NCBI GenBank assembly: GCA_945900695.1
Contig: CAMDJU010000045.1
Span: 1 to 13,499, forward strand
Length of the DNA: 13,499 bases
Reading direction: 5' to 3'
DNA from: Bordetella parapertussis
GTDB lineage: Bacteria > Pseudomonadota > Gammaproteobacteria > Burkholderiales > Burkholderiaceae_C
Below are positions 1 to 6,469 of this stretch, piece after piece. Numbering within the stretch: the first letter of the stretch is position 1; the number at the start of each line of letters is the position of its first letter. The notes beneath the pieces were generated by a model. That model made no database searches, had not been told where the DNA came from, and saw only the letters and a list, made by a program, of their open reading frames with translations. The position numbers were made by a program, and so were the translations under genes.

Positions 1-917
1 CCTTGCTGGCCAGCGATCAAGCGGCCCCAAATGGCGTAGCGCTTGGGCCAAAAATCCTCGCCCTCGTCGTAAAAACGCTGGCCATATTGGTTGACCATGA
101 TGCCCAGGGACACGCAGTCCAAGCGGGTGGTGATGCCCCCGTCAAACAAAGGCGCGCGGGCATCAATGGCCACGCAATGCGCTTGGGTGGGGTCGCCAAT
201 CGCGTCGGCCCCGCTGGCCAGCATGTGCTTGAGCAGCACGCCCATGTTGAAGCGCGTGCCCCGGATCAAAAAGTTGTCTGCGGTCCACTCGCCCCATTGG
301 TTTTGGCCCCAGGCCTCGCGTTGCCATGGGATGTTGGATTCGTAGCCACCGCAAGCCACCACACAGGCGCGGGCGGCAAAACGCCGCTCACCAGCCCAAG
401 CGGCGACAAAACGCGGGCCGTCCCATTCCAGTCGGTCCACCTCGGTGTCGTAGACGATGTCCACGCCCAGCTTCTCGGCGCTGCGGAAATAGGCATTGAT
501 CAAGGCCTTGCCTCCGCCCATGAAAAATGCATTGGTGCGCGACAGGTGCAAGGTGCCAGACAGCGAGGGCTGAAAGTGAACGCCATGGCTGCGCATCCAA
601 TCGCGGCAACGCGAGGACTCGCGGATCACCAAACGGGTTAGGTGCTCGGTGGTTTTGCCCGCCGTGACCTTGTACATGTCTTGCCAGAATTCTTCCTCTG
701 GATAGGCCTCGGTGAGCACGTCTTCGGGTGCATCATGCATGCAGCGCAGGTTGCGGGTGTGCACCGAGTTACCGCCGCGCCATTCTTTGGGCGCGGCTTC
801 GAGCAGCAGCACCTTGGCACCCGCTTCGCAGGCGGTCAATGCCGCGCACAAGGCGGCGTTGCCACCCCCCACCACGATGACATCCCACACAGCTTGTTGG
901 GTAACAGGGTCTTTCAT
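1..917 (-). CDS. tcuA: FAD-dependent tricarballylate dehydrogenase, TcuA-like (C-terminus beyond window edge)
   Basis: About 305 codons are visible, read from the ATG at 917 down to the window edge with no stop, so this is the N-terminal part only. Residues 11-40 form a Rossmann FAD-binding fold: WDVIVVGGGNAA (11-22), then a beta strand ending in LLLE (37-40). Next comes RGGNSVHTRNLR (47-58), a combination I associate with TcuA among fumarate reductase/succinate dehydrogenase-type flavoproteins. A later FFMGGGKALINAYF segment also fits. In the characterised Salmonella system TcuA oxidises tricarballylate to cis-aconitate, with TcuB re-oxidising its flavin; no tcuB or tcuR is visible on this side. 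The gene is divergent from dcd with 75 bp between the starts. The fold is certain. The substrate is inferred from resemblance, and another organic acid dehydrogenase of this flavoprotein family remains possible. Confidence 0.82.
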   Translation of the reverse strand, partial: MKDPVTQQAVWDVIVVGGGNAALCAALTACEAGAKVLLLEAAPKEWRGGNSVHTRNLRCMHDAPEDVLTEAYPEEEFWQDMYKVTAGKTTEHLTRLVIRESSRCRDWMRSHGVHFQPSLSGTLHLSRTNAFFMGGGKALINAYFRSAEKLGVDIVYDTEVDRLEWDGPRFVAAWAGERRFAARACVVACGGYESNIPWQREAWGQNQWGEWTADNFLIRGTRFNMGVLLKHMLASGADAIGDPTQAHCVAIDARAPLFDGGITTRLDCVSLGIMVNQYGQRFYDEGEDFWPKRYAIWGRLIAGQQ

Positions 918-925
918 GGGGCCAG

Positions 926-931
926 ACTGTA
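926..931 (-). promoter_or_regulatory. putative -10 hexamer for tcuA-like gene
   Basis: On the minus strand TACAGT ends 8 nt before the ATG at 917, with no recognisable -35 element. It belongs to the recurrent pattern of a -10-like box close to the start codon. As a single site it is weak. Confidence 0.3.
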
Positions 932-980
932 GCGGTTTTGGTCCCCCAGGTGGCCCCCGGCGGGTCATCTGCGCGGCACC

Positions 981-986
981 TAAAAT
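981..986 (+). promoter_or_regulatory. putative -10 hexamer for dcd (leaderless start)
   Basis: TAAAAT lies exactly 6 nt before the dcd ATG, so transcription starting 7 nt after the hexamer would begin at the A of the start codon. There is no Shine-Dalgarno sequence before the ATG and no good -35 box at the expected distance. Confidence 0.5.
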
Positions 987-992
987 GCGGCC

Positions 993-1559
993 ATGAGCAT
1001 CAAATCAGACAAATGGATTCGCCGCATGGCGCAGCAGCACGGCATGATCGAGCCTTTCGAGCCCGGCCAGGTGCGCGAGGTCAATGGGCAAAAGATCGTC
1101 AGCTATGGCACCAGCAGCTATGGCTATGACATCCGCTGCGCCCCAGAGTTCAAGGTGTTCACCAATATTTACAGCACGGTAGTGGACCCCAAGAACTTTG
1201 ACGAAAGGAGTTTTGTGGATATCACCGCCGATGTGTGCATCATCCCGCCCAACAGCTTTGCCTTGGCGCGCACCATGGAGTACTTTCGCATTCCGCGCAA
1301 TGTGCTGACCATTTGTCTGGGCAAAAGCACCTATGCGCGCTGCGGCATCATTGTCAATGTGACACCCTTCGAGCCCGAGTGGGAAGGTTATGTGACCCTG
1401 GAGTTCTCCAACACCACCCCGCTGCCGGCCAAAATTTACGCCGGTGAGGGTTGCGCCCAGGTGCTGTTTTTCGAGAGCGACGAGGTCTGCGAGACCAGCT
1501 ACAAAGACCGCGGCGGCAAGTACCAAGGCCAAGTGGGCGTGACCCTGCCCAAAGCCTGA
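993..1559 (+). CDS. dcd: dCTP deaminase Dcd
   Basis: This 188-residue protein has the usual length of the family. Dcd deaminates dCTP to dUTP in the cytosol; dUTPase then converts dUTP to dUMP for dTMP synthesis. Visible signatures are SSYGYDIR (41-48), the nucleotide and phosphate-binding stretch [10 protein letters not shown] (110-119), and LEFSN (136-140), whose Glu137 corresponds to the catalytic glutamate of E. coli Dcd. The C-terminal KYQGQ segment (176-180) matches the lid region that closes over the triphosphate. The ATG at 993 fits the family N-terminus and sits directly behind a -10-like box. rhlE follows 51 bp downstream in the same direction but appears to have its own promoter. 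Bifunctional dCTP deaminase/dUTPase enzymes exist, but this protein resembles the monofunctional proteobacterial type. Confidence 0.96.
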   Translation: MSIKSDKWIRRMAQQHGMIEPFEPGQVREVNGQKIVSYGTSSYGYDIRCAPEFKVFTNIYSTVVDPKNFDERSFVDITADVCIIPPNSFALARTMEYFRIPRNVLTICLGKSTYARCGIIVNVTPFEPEWEGYVTLEFSNTTPLPAKIYAGEGCAQVLFFESDEVCETSYKDRGGKYQGQVGVTLPKA

Positions 1560-1560
1560 T

Positions 1561-1577
1561 GCCCCCTGTTGCGGGGC
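1561..1577 (+). terminator. GC-rich hairpin after dcd, possible weak terminator or attenuator
   Basis: GCCCC and GGGGC form a 5-bp stem around a 7-nt loop, starting one base after the dcd stop codon. No T tract follows, so this is not a canonical intrinsic terminator. It might stabilise the dcd mRNA 3' end. Confidence 0.3.
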
Positions 1578-1580
1578 CGC

Positions 1581-1593
1581 CACCCCCGGGGTG
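1581..1593 (+). repeat. 13-bp palindrome just upstream of the rhlE -10 box
   Basis: CACCCC-C-GGGGTG is a perfect 6-bp inverted repeat about one central base. It ends where the GAGACAAT promoter-like box begins. It could be an operator, an RNA hairpin at the end of dcd transcripts, or a chance product of GC-rich sequence. Confidence 0.35.
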
Positions 1594-1600
1594 AGACAAT
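1593..1600 (+). promoter_or_regulatory. putative promoter box GAGACAAT for rhlE
   Basis: GAGACAAT occurs 10 nt before the ATG at 1611. The same 8-mer precedes apaH and the CaiB-family gene at similar distances. Its last six bases match the sigma-70 -10 consensus at A2, A4, A5 and T6. If it is the -10 element, the ATG at 1599, which overlaps it, would not be transcribed. Confidence 0.45.
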
Positions 1601-1610
1601 GTCGACATCC

Positions 1611-3029
1611 ATGAGTTCTTTTTCAAACCTACAGCTGGCCCCCGAGCTGGCACGCGCCGTGGCCGAAATGGGCTACGAATCCATGACCCCGATCCAAGAG
1701 CAGGCCATTCCGGTGGTCTTGTCGGGTCGCGATGTGATGGGGGCGGCCCAAACCGGCACCGGCAAAACCGCCGCCTTCTCGCTGCCCTTGCTGCAGCGCA
1801 TGATGAAGCACGAAAACGCTTCCACCTCCCCAGCCCGCCACCCGGTGCGTGCCCTGGTGTTGTTGCCCACCCGAGAGCTGGCCGATCAGGTCGCCCAGCA
1901 GGTGGCGGCGTATGCCAAGTTCACCGATTTGCGCAGCACCGTGGTGTTTGGTGGCATGGACATGAAGCCCCAAACTCTGGAGCTGAAAAAAGGCGTTGAG
2001 GTGTTGGTGGCCACGCCCGGGCGACTGCTGGACCACATCGAGGCCAAAAACGTGGTGCTCAACCAGGTTGAATATGTGGTGCTGGATGAGGCCGACCGCA
2101 TGCTCGACATCGGCTTTTTGCCCGATTTGCAGCGCATCCTGAGCTATTTGCCCAAGCAACGCATCACCTTGTTGTTTTCCGCCACCTTCTCCCCCGAGAT
2201 CAAACGGCTGGCGTCCAGCTATTTGCAAAACCCCATCACCATTGAGGTGGCGCGGCCAAATGAAACGGCCTCCACCGTCAGCCAGCATTTCTACAGCGTG
2301 AGCGACGACGACAAGCGCCGCGCCCTGCGCCAGTTGATCAAGCGCCACGCGATCACCCAGGCCTTTGTGTTTGTCAACAGCAAACTCGGTTGTGCCCGTT
2401 TGGCGCGAACCCTTGAGCGCGACGGCCTCAACACCACGGCCTTGCACGGCGACAAAAGCCAAGACGAGCGGCTCAAGGCGCTGGATGCTTTCAAGCGCGG
2501 GGACGTGGACTTGCTGATTTGCACCGATGTGGCCGCCCGTGGCTTGGACATCAAAGACGTGCCTGCGGTGTTCAACTTTGACATCCCCTACAACGCCGAA
2601 GACTATGTGCACCGCATTGGCCGCACGGGTCGTGCCGGTGCCTCCGGCCTGGCTTTGAGCTTTGTGTCGGGCAATGACAACCGCTTGGTGGTGGACATTG
2701 AAAAGCTGATCAAGAAAAAGATTGAGCTGGAAGCGATTGAATTTGACGAGGACCGCCCGCGGGAGCGCATCAATACCGGGCGTCGCGCCTGGGGCGAGGA
2801 CGATCCGCGCGATGTGCTGGACACCCCGCAGGCCCCAAGCACCCGCGCCGCTTCCCCTGCGCGCCCACAGCGGGCAGGCCCGCGCGATCCGTTTTTTGAC
2901 AAGCCCTACGAGGCCCCCACCGAGGCGCCACCCCCGGCCTGGGAACCCGGCGAGCGCCCATCGGGCCGCATCTCGGCCAACATCAAGCCCAAGCGCAAGG
3001 TGGCCGCGCTGTTCAAAACGGAATCGTGA
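1611..3029 (+). CDS. rhlE: ATP-dependent DEAD-box RNA helicase, RhlE family
   Basis: This 472-residue protein carries every DEAD-box motif in order. These are the Q motif (GYES..PIQ, about 21-29), Walker A AQTGTGKT (46-53), PTRELA (86-91), TPGRL (135-139), DEAD (159-162), SAT (190-192), ARGLD (309-313) and HRIGRTGRAG (334-343). The tail from about residue 380 is Pro/Arg-rich, probably disordered, and ends in a basic KPKRK patch typical of RhlE proteins, which helps bind RNA. The likely role is ATP-driven remodelling of structured RNA in ribosome assembly or mRNA turnover, including at low temperature. The start at 1611 gives MSSFSNLQL, like other RhlE N-termini. An in-frame ATG at 1599 has a GGGGTGAG before it but overlaps the promoter-like box. 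The family is certain; RhlE rather than another DEAD-box subgroup is likely. Confidence 0.93.
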   Translation: MSSFSNLQLAPELARAVAEMGYESMTPIQEQAIPVVLSGRDVMGAAQTGTGKTAAFSLPLLQRMMKHENASTSPARHPVRALVLLPTRELADQVAQQVAAYAKFTDLRSTVVFGGMDMKPQTLELKKGVEVLVATPGRLLDHIEAKNVVLNQVEYVVLDEADRMLDIGFLPDLQRILSYLPKQRITLLFSATFSPEIKRLASSYLQNPITIEVARPNETASTVSQHFYSVSDDDKRRALRQLIKRHAITQAFVFVNSKLGCARLARTLERDGLNTTALHGDKSQDERLKALDAFKRGDVDLLICTDVAARGLDIKDVPAVFNFDIPYNAEDYVHRIGRTGRAGASGLALSFVSGNDNRLVVDIEKLIKKKIELEAIEFDEDRPRERINTGRRAWGEDDPRDVLDTPQAPSTRAASPARPQRAGPRDPFFDKPYEAPTEAPPPAWEPGERPSGRISANIKPKRKVAALFKTES

Positions 3030-3112
3030 AGCCCCTCGACCCTGCACCTTGAGCGGGCAGGACCGATCAGCCACAAACCGTCCTGTTGGACCTTGATGCG
3101 TGACCGGATGCT

Positions 3113-3946
3113 TCAGGTCAAAGGTTCTGCCAACTCGGGGTTGGGAACTTGCACCCGCTGACCCCAACTGCCGTCTGAGTGCAGCTCCAAGGCGGTCAAA
3201 ACGCCGCCCCACACGCACCCGGTGTCCAAACACGCCACGTCGCTGCGGTCCAACCAGCCCAGGGTGGACCAGTGGCCAAAAGCGATGCGGTGATCGGCAC
3301 TTTGGCGCTTGGGCACATCAAACCAAGGCAGGTAACCTGCGGGCGCGTGCCCCGCACCTTCTTTGGTATTGAATTCCATGTGCCCCTCGGTTGTGCAAAA
3401 GCGCAAACGGGTCAGCACATTGACGATGCAGCGCCAGCGATCCACCCCTTGCAAGTTGTCTTGCCATGCGTCGGGGGTGTTGCCATAAAGCTGGGGTAAA
3501 AACTCATCCAGCTGAGGCGAGCGCAACACCGCTTGCACCTCGCTGGCCAGCGCCAACGTTTGCTCGGCTCCCCAAGCGGGCAGCACGCCGGCATGCACCA
3601 TCAGGCAGTGGTGATGGCGCAAGGCCAGGGGCTGCTGGCGCAACCAGTCCAACAAAACTGCACTGTCATGGGCCTGCAATAAATCATCCAAAGTGTCGCT
3701 GCGGTGGGGTGGGCGCACCCCGTGGGCCACGGCCAGGGCGTGCAAATCGTGGTTGCCCAGCACGCATTGGGCGGCACCTTGCAAGGCCATCATGCGGCGC
3801 AGCACCGCCGCGGAGGACGGTCCGCGGTTGACCAAATCGCCCAGCAGCACCAACTGGTCGCGGCTGGGTGAAAAGGCCAGGTGTTGGAGCAAAAGGGACA
3901 AGGCTGGGTCGCAGCCTTGGACGTCGCCGATCAGGTAAAGTGCCAT
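3113..3946 (-). CDS. apaH: Bis(5'-nucleosyl)-tetraphosphatase (symmetrical), ApaH
   Basis: This 277-residue protein has normal length for ApaH. The enzyme splits diadenosine tetraphosphate into two ADP and can remove NpnN caps from RNA 5' ends. Metallophosphatase motifs are in order: GDVQGC (7-12), GDLVNRG (36-42), GNHD (64-67), MVHAGV (116-121) and the ApaH-specific GHWSTLG (224-230) followed by DTGCVWGG (241-248). I chose the ATG at 3946 because MALYLIGDVQ is the usual ApaH N-terminus; the open frame upstream has no family resemblance. The 3' end faces rhlE across 83 bp in which I see no convincing terminator. The start is divergent from the CNNM/CBS gene with 51 bp between. ApaH is often next to ksgA and apaG in gammaproteobacteria, but not here. 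Confidence 0.95.
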   Translation of the reverse strand: MALYLIGDVQGCDPALSLLLQHLAFSPSRDQLVLLGDLVNRGPSSAAVLRRMMALQGAAQCVLGNHDLHALAVAHGVRPPHRSDTLDDLLQAHDSAVLLDWLRQQPLALRHHHCLMVHAGVLPAWGAEQTLALASEVQAVLRSPQLDEFLPQLYGNTPDAWQDNLQGVDRWRCIVNVLTRLRFCTTEGHMEFNTKEGAGHAPAGYLPWFDVPKRQSADHRIAFGHWSTLGWLDRSDVACLDTGCVWGGVLTALELHSDGSWGQRVQVPNPELAEPLT

Positions 3947-3953
3947 GCATGCG

Positions 3954-3961
3954 ATTGTCTC
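3954..3961 (-). promoter_or_regulatory. putative promoter box GAGACAAT for apaH
   Basis: Read on the minus strand, GAGACAAT ends 7 nt before the apaH ATG. It is identical to the boxes before rhlE and the CaiB-family gene. The same bases read TTGTCT on the plus strand (3955-3960), a possible poor -35 for the divergent gene with a 19-nt spacer to TTTAAA at 3980-3985. Confidence 0.45.
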
Positions 3962-3997
3962 CACTTTGCCCCCTGTGAATTTAAACCGCATGCCCGC

Positions 3998-5341
3998 ATG
4001 GAACTGTTGCTGATCATTGGTTTGACCCTGCTGAATGGCGGCTTTGCCATGGCCGAAATGGCCTTGTCGGCCAGCCGCAAAGCGCGCTTGGTGGCCTTGG
4101 AAGAGGCCGGTGCCGCGGGTGCCCGTGCCGCCTTGGAGTTGATGGGCCAACCCACGCGGTTTTTATCCACTGTCCAAATCGGCATCACCTCGATTGGGGT
4201 CCTCAACGGCATCGTGGGTGAGGCTGCTTTCAGTCAAGGGCTGGGCCAATCCTTGATCGCTTGGGGCTGGAGCCCGTGGGCCGCTGCTTGGTTGGCCACA
4301 GCGGTGGTTGTCACGGTGATCACCATCACCACCATCATTTTTGGCGAGTTGGTGCCCAAGCGCATTGCCCAGTTGCACCCCGAGACCGTCGCCCGATGGT
4401 GTGCCCCAGTGATGCTGGCCTTGGCGCGATTGGCCCAGCCCATGGTTTTTTTATTGTCTGCGGCCACTGCCGGCGTGCTGACCTTGTTGCGCATCGATAC
4501 CCGTGGCAGCCCCAGCGTGACCGAGGAGGAAATCACCGCCAGCCTTGACCAAGGGGTGGACGCCGGCTTGATCGAGTTGCACGAGCACCAAATGGTGAAA
4601 AATGTATTTCACTTGGACGAGCGCAGCCTGACCTCGATGATGGTTCCACGCGCCGATATCGAGTGGCTGGACGCCCGCACCACGGTGGCCCAGGCCTTGG
4701 CCCAAGTGGGTCAATTGGGGGCCCATTCTTGGTACCCGGTGTGCCGCGACGGCTTGGACCACGTGCTGGGTGCGGTCAGTGTGGGGCAACTGCTCGACCC
4801 GGCGCTGGACCGCGAGACCTTGATGGAAACGCTCGCCCAGCCCGTGCCGTTTGTGCCCGAAACCCTCACCGGATTGGACTTGTTGGCCCAATTTCGCCGC
4901 CCTGCAGCGGGAGACGCCGCCAGCCCAGACTGGCGCGACCACAGCCGAGGTCGACTCACTTTGGTGGTGGACGAATATGGTGTGGTGCAGGGCATGATGA
5001 CCCCGCGCGATGTGCTCGAAGCCATCACGGGTGAGTTGTTGCAAACTTCTTCCCCAGAGGAGACGTGGGCCACACCAAGGGGCGACGGCAGTTGGTTGCT
5101 GGATGGTCTGATGCCCATCAGTGAGCTCAAGGTCCGTTTGGGGCTGACCGACTTGCCCTACGAAGACAAGGGGCGCTACAACACCGTGGCCGGCTTGGTG
5201 TTGGTGTTGGCGGGCCGTTTGCCCCGCACCGGCGAGCGGTTCGAAGGCGTGCAGTGGTCGTTTGAGGTGGTGGACATGGACGGGCGGCGCATTGACAAGG
5301 TGCTGGCCAAACCCCTGCCCGACACCGACGATACAGGGTAA
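3998..5341 (+). CDS. Hemolysin/CorC-type transporter protein: CNNM (DUF21) + CBS pair + CorC_HlyC domain
   Basis: The protein has 447 residues. Residues 1-165 form the CNNM/DUF21 membrane domain, with hydrophobic segments at about 2-20, 56-73, 95-117 and 136-164. It includes the conserved FGELVPKRIA (115-124), whose Pro lies at the ion site of characterised CNNM/CorC magnesium transporters. A CBS pair follows at about 213-345, with MMVPR (214-218) and VVDEYGVVQGMMTPRDVLEAITG at its end. A CorC_HlyC domain at about 360-437 includes GSWLLDG (364-370). CBS domains of this family bind ATP or AMP, and the probable role is Mg2+ or other cation export. The historic name hemolysin is misleading. The ATG at 3998 puts the first hydrophobic segment at the N-terminus. 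Proteins of this type include E. coli YfjD and YoaE, so no specific symbol is given. Confidence 0.9.
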   Translation: MELLLIIGLTLLNGGFAMAEMALSASRKARLVALEEAGAAGARAALELMGQPTRFLSTVQIGITSIGVLNGIVGEAAFSQGLGQSLIAWGWSPWAAAWLATAVVVTVITITTIIFGELVPKRIAQLHPETVARWCAPVMLALARLAQPMVFLLSAATAGVLTLLRIDTRGSPSVTEEEITASLDQGVDAGLIELHEHQMVKNVFHLDERSLTSMMVPRADIEWLDARTTVAQALAQVGQLGAHSWYPVCRDGLDHVLGAVSVGQLLDPALDRETLMETLAQPVPFVPETLTGLDLLAQFRRPAAGDAASPDWRDHSRGRLTLVVDEYGVVQGMMTPRDVLEAITGELLQTSSPEETWATPRGDGSWLLDGLMPISELKVRLGLTDLPYEDKGRYNTVAGLVLVLAGRLPRTGERFEGVQWSFEVVDMDGRRIDKVLAKPLPDTDDTG

Positions 5342-5368
5342 GCACCCGGTTTTGCCGGCTTGATAAAT

Positions 5369-5398
5369 TTGACAATACCTGCTTAGTTGGGGTTCAAT
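5369..5398 (+). promoter_or_regulatory. sigma-70-type promoter for the RodZ-like gene
   Basis: A perfect -35 box TTGACA (5369-5374) is separated by 18 nt from TTCAAT (5393-5398), which ends 5 nt before the ATG at 5404. This is the only good -35 near a start in the window. The expected start of transcription falls at or next to the ATG, so the mRNA would be essentially leaderless. Confidence 0.55.
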
Positions 5399-5403
5399 TC
5401 CGT

Positions 5404-6366
5404 ATGTCTGCGCCGCCTAGCCACGCCAATTTATCCATGGATGGGGTTGATGGCGCGCGCCTGAAGCAATTGCGCGAGGCCGCCGGTTGGGACGCCAAAG
5501 TGCTGGCCATCCGGGTCAGTTTGTCCAAAGAGCAGGTCCAGCAAATCGAAAACGGTGGCCACGACTTGTTCTACAACATGTCCATCAAACGCGCCAGTGC
5601 CCGCAAATTGGCCCTGGCCCTGGGGGCCGACCCGCACAGCGTGGTCACGCCCATGGCGACCGATCTGCCTTCGACATCGCCCATGCCTGCCGCCGCTGGT
5701 GTGCCGACTTGGCAAGCATCAGAGTTTGACGGCATGCGGCCCGAACGCTTGAATGGGCCTTTGACCGCCATGTGGGTGTGTGCTGGTTTGGCCCTGACCG
5801 TGATGGTCTTGGGTGTCACTCTGGGCCGGTGGGGCGATGGTGCACCACCCCCATGGCACCAGTGGCGTGTGGGGTGGGAGGGGTGGCAACAACGCGCTTG
5901 GGGCCTGATCAGCCCTGCAGCACCCACTGCCCCTGCGCAGATACAGAATCAGCCGCCAGTGCCGCCAGCGCCCCAAACGGCGGTTGTCGCACCCGACACC
6001 AACGGCCACCCAGAACCACCACACCTGCCCTTGACCCTGGCCAACTCCCCGGTCAACGACCCCGGCTTGGCCTGTCCACAGGCCGGCGATGATGGCCCTG
6101 TGGTGCAGCCGCTCAAAGCCTTCAAGGCCGGTCAGATGGTTTTTGTCCAAGCTGTGGGCGATGCGCATTTGTGCTTGCGTGACCACAGCGGCCAGGTGTG
6201 GTCGGTGAATTTCAAGGCCGGTCAAGAGCGCAGTTTTCAGGGTGCGCCGCCGTGGACTGTGCAGTCGCCCAGCCTGGCCCAGTTCAATGTGTTTTTCCAG
6301 GGGTGGAAGCTGCGCTTGCCCACCGACACCACCAAGAGTGTGCAGATCGTCGAGCTACAGCGCTGA
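5404..6366 (+). CDS. RodZ-like protein: N-terminal HTH, single membrane span, periplasmic DUF4115-like tail
   Basis: The protein has 320 residues in four parts. Residues 17-80 resemble the RodZ-type helix-turn-helix (GARLKQLREAAGW at 18-30, then KEQVQQIENG at 42-51), which in RodZ contacts MreB rather than DNA. A linker leads to one hydrophobic span at about 119-140. Six Trp lie between 143 and 166 just after the span. A Pro/Ala-rich stretch (148-210) precedes a C-terminal beta-rich region (236-318) whose spacing (FVQAVGDAHLCLRDHSGQVW, FKAGQERSFQGAPPW) resembles the DUF4115 domain of RodZ. This suggests a cell-shape or envelope scaffold, but genuine RodZ in Burkholderiales usually sits beside the ispG region, which is absent here. 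It may be a paralogue. Its own promoter precedes it, 62 bp after the CorC-type gene. Confidence 0.7.
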   Translation: MSAPPSHANLSMDGVDGARLKQLREAAGWDAKVLAIRVSLSKEQVQQIENGGHDLFYNMSIKRASARKLALALGADPHSVVTPMATDLPSTSPMPAAAGVPTWQASEFDGMRPERLNGPLTAMWVCAGLALTVMVLGVTLGRWGDGAPPPWHQWRVGWEGWQQRAWGLISPAAPTAPAQIQNQPPVPPAPQTAVVAPDTNGHPEPPHLPLTLANSPVNDPGLACPQAGDDGPVVQPLKAFKAGQMVFVQAVGDAHLCLRDHSGQVWSVNFKAGQERSFQGAPPWTVQSPSLAQFNVFFQGWKLRLPTDTTKSVQIVELQR

Positions 6367-6391
6367 GCCGCTGCCACTGGCCTGATCCGCG

Positions 6392-6418
6392 GGCTTTGCA
6401 CGGCACGAGGCTTTGCAC
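6392..6418 (+). repeat. direct repeat GGCTTTGCAC x2, spaced 17 bp
   Basis: Two perfect copies of GGCTTTGCAC start at 6392 and 6409 in the 103-bp gap before the CaiB-family gene. The 17-bp periodicity is about 1.6 helical turns. It may be a tandem regulator site, or chance; no regulator gene is adjacent. Confidence 0.35.
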
Positions 6419-6428
6419 ATCCTTTTCT

Positions 6429-6441
6429 CGGCCGACGGCCG
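6429..6441 (+). repeat. 13-bp palindrome upstream of the CaiB-family gene
   Basis: CGGCCG-A-CGGCCG is a perfect inverted repeat around one base. It lies 14 bp upstream of the GAGACAAT box, roughly where a -35 element would be. It is a candidate operator, or could form a small hairpin. Confidence 0.35.
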
Positions 6442-6455
6442 TGATTTCTGGCTGG

Positions 6456-6463
6456 GAGACAAT
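6456..6463 (+). promoter_or_regulatory. putative promoter box GAGACAAT for the CaiB-family gene
   Basis: GAGACAAT ends 6 nt before the ATG at 6470. It is the third copy of this 8-mer at a gene start in the window. There is no clear -35 box. Confidence 0.45.
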
Positions 6464-6469
6464 TCGCGC

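Noticed and set aside
3..641. Plus-strand open frame of 212 codons at the left edge
   Set aside because: It is opposite the TcuA-like gene, whose FAD-binding and RGGNS motifs are clear. The plus-strand product has no recognisable domain.
3058..3085. CAGGAC/GTCCTG inverted repeat between convergent rhlE and apaH as a terminator
   Set aside because: Only a 6-bp stem with a 16-nt loop and no T tract on either strand. The 83-bp gap has no convincing terminator.
1629..3233. Long minus-strand open frame of 534 codons opposite the DEAD-box helicase gene
   Set aside because: It is entirely antisense to a gene with all helicase motifs. Its Gly/His/Gln-rich translation has no recognisable domain and is the expected mirror of GC-rich codon usage.
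5347..5359. Small hairpin (CCGG-N5-CCGG) after the CorC-type gene
   Set aside because: A 4-bp stem with no T tract is expected by chance in GC-rich DNA.
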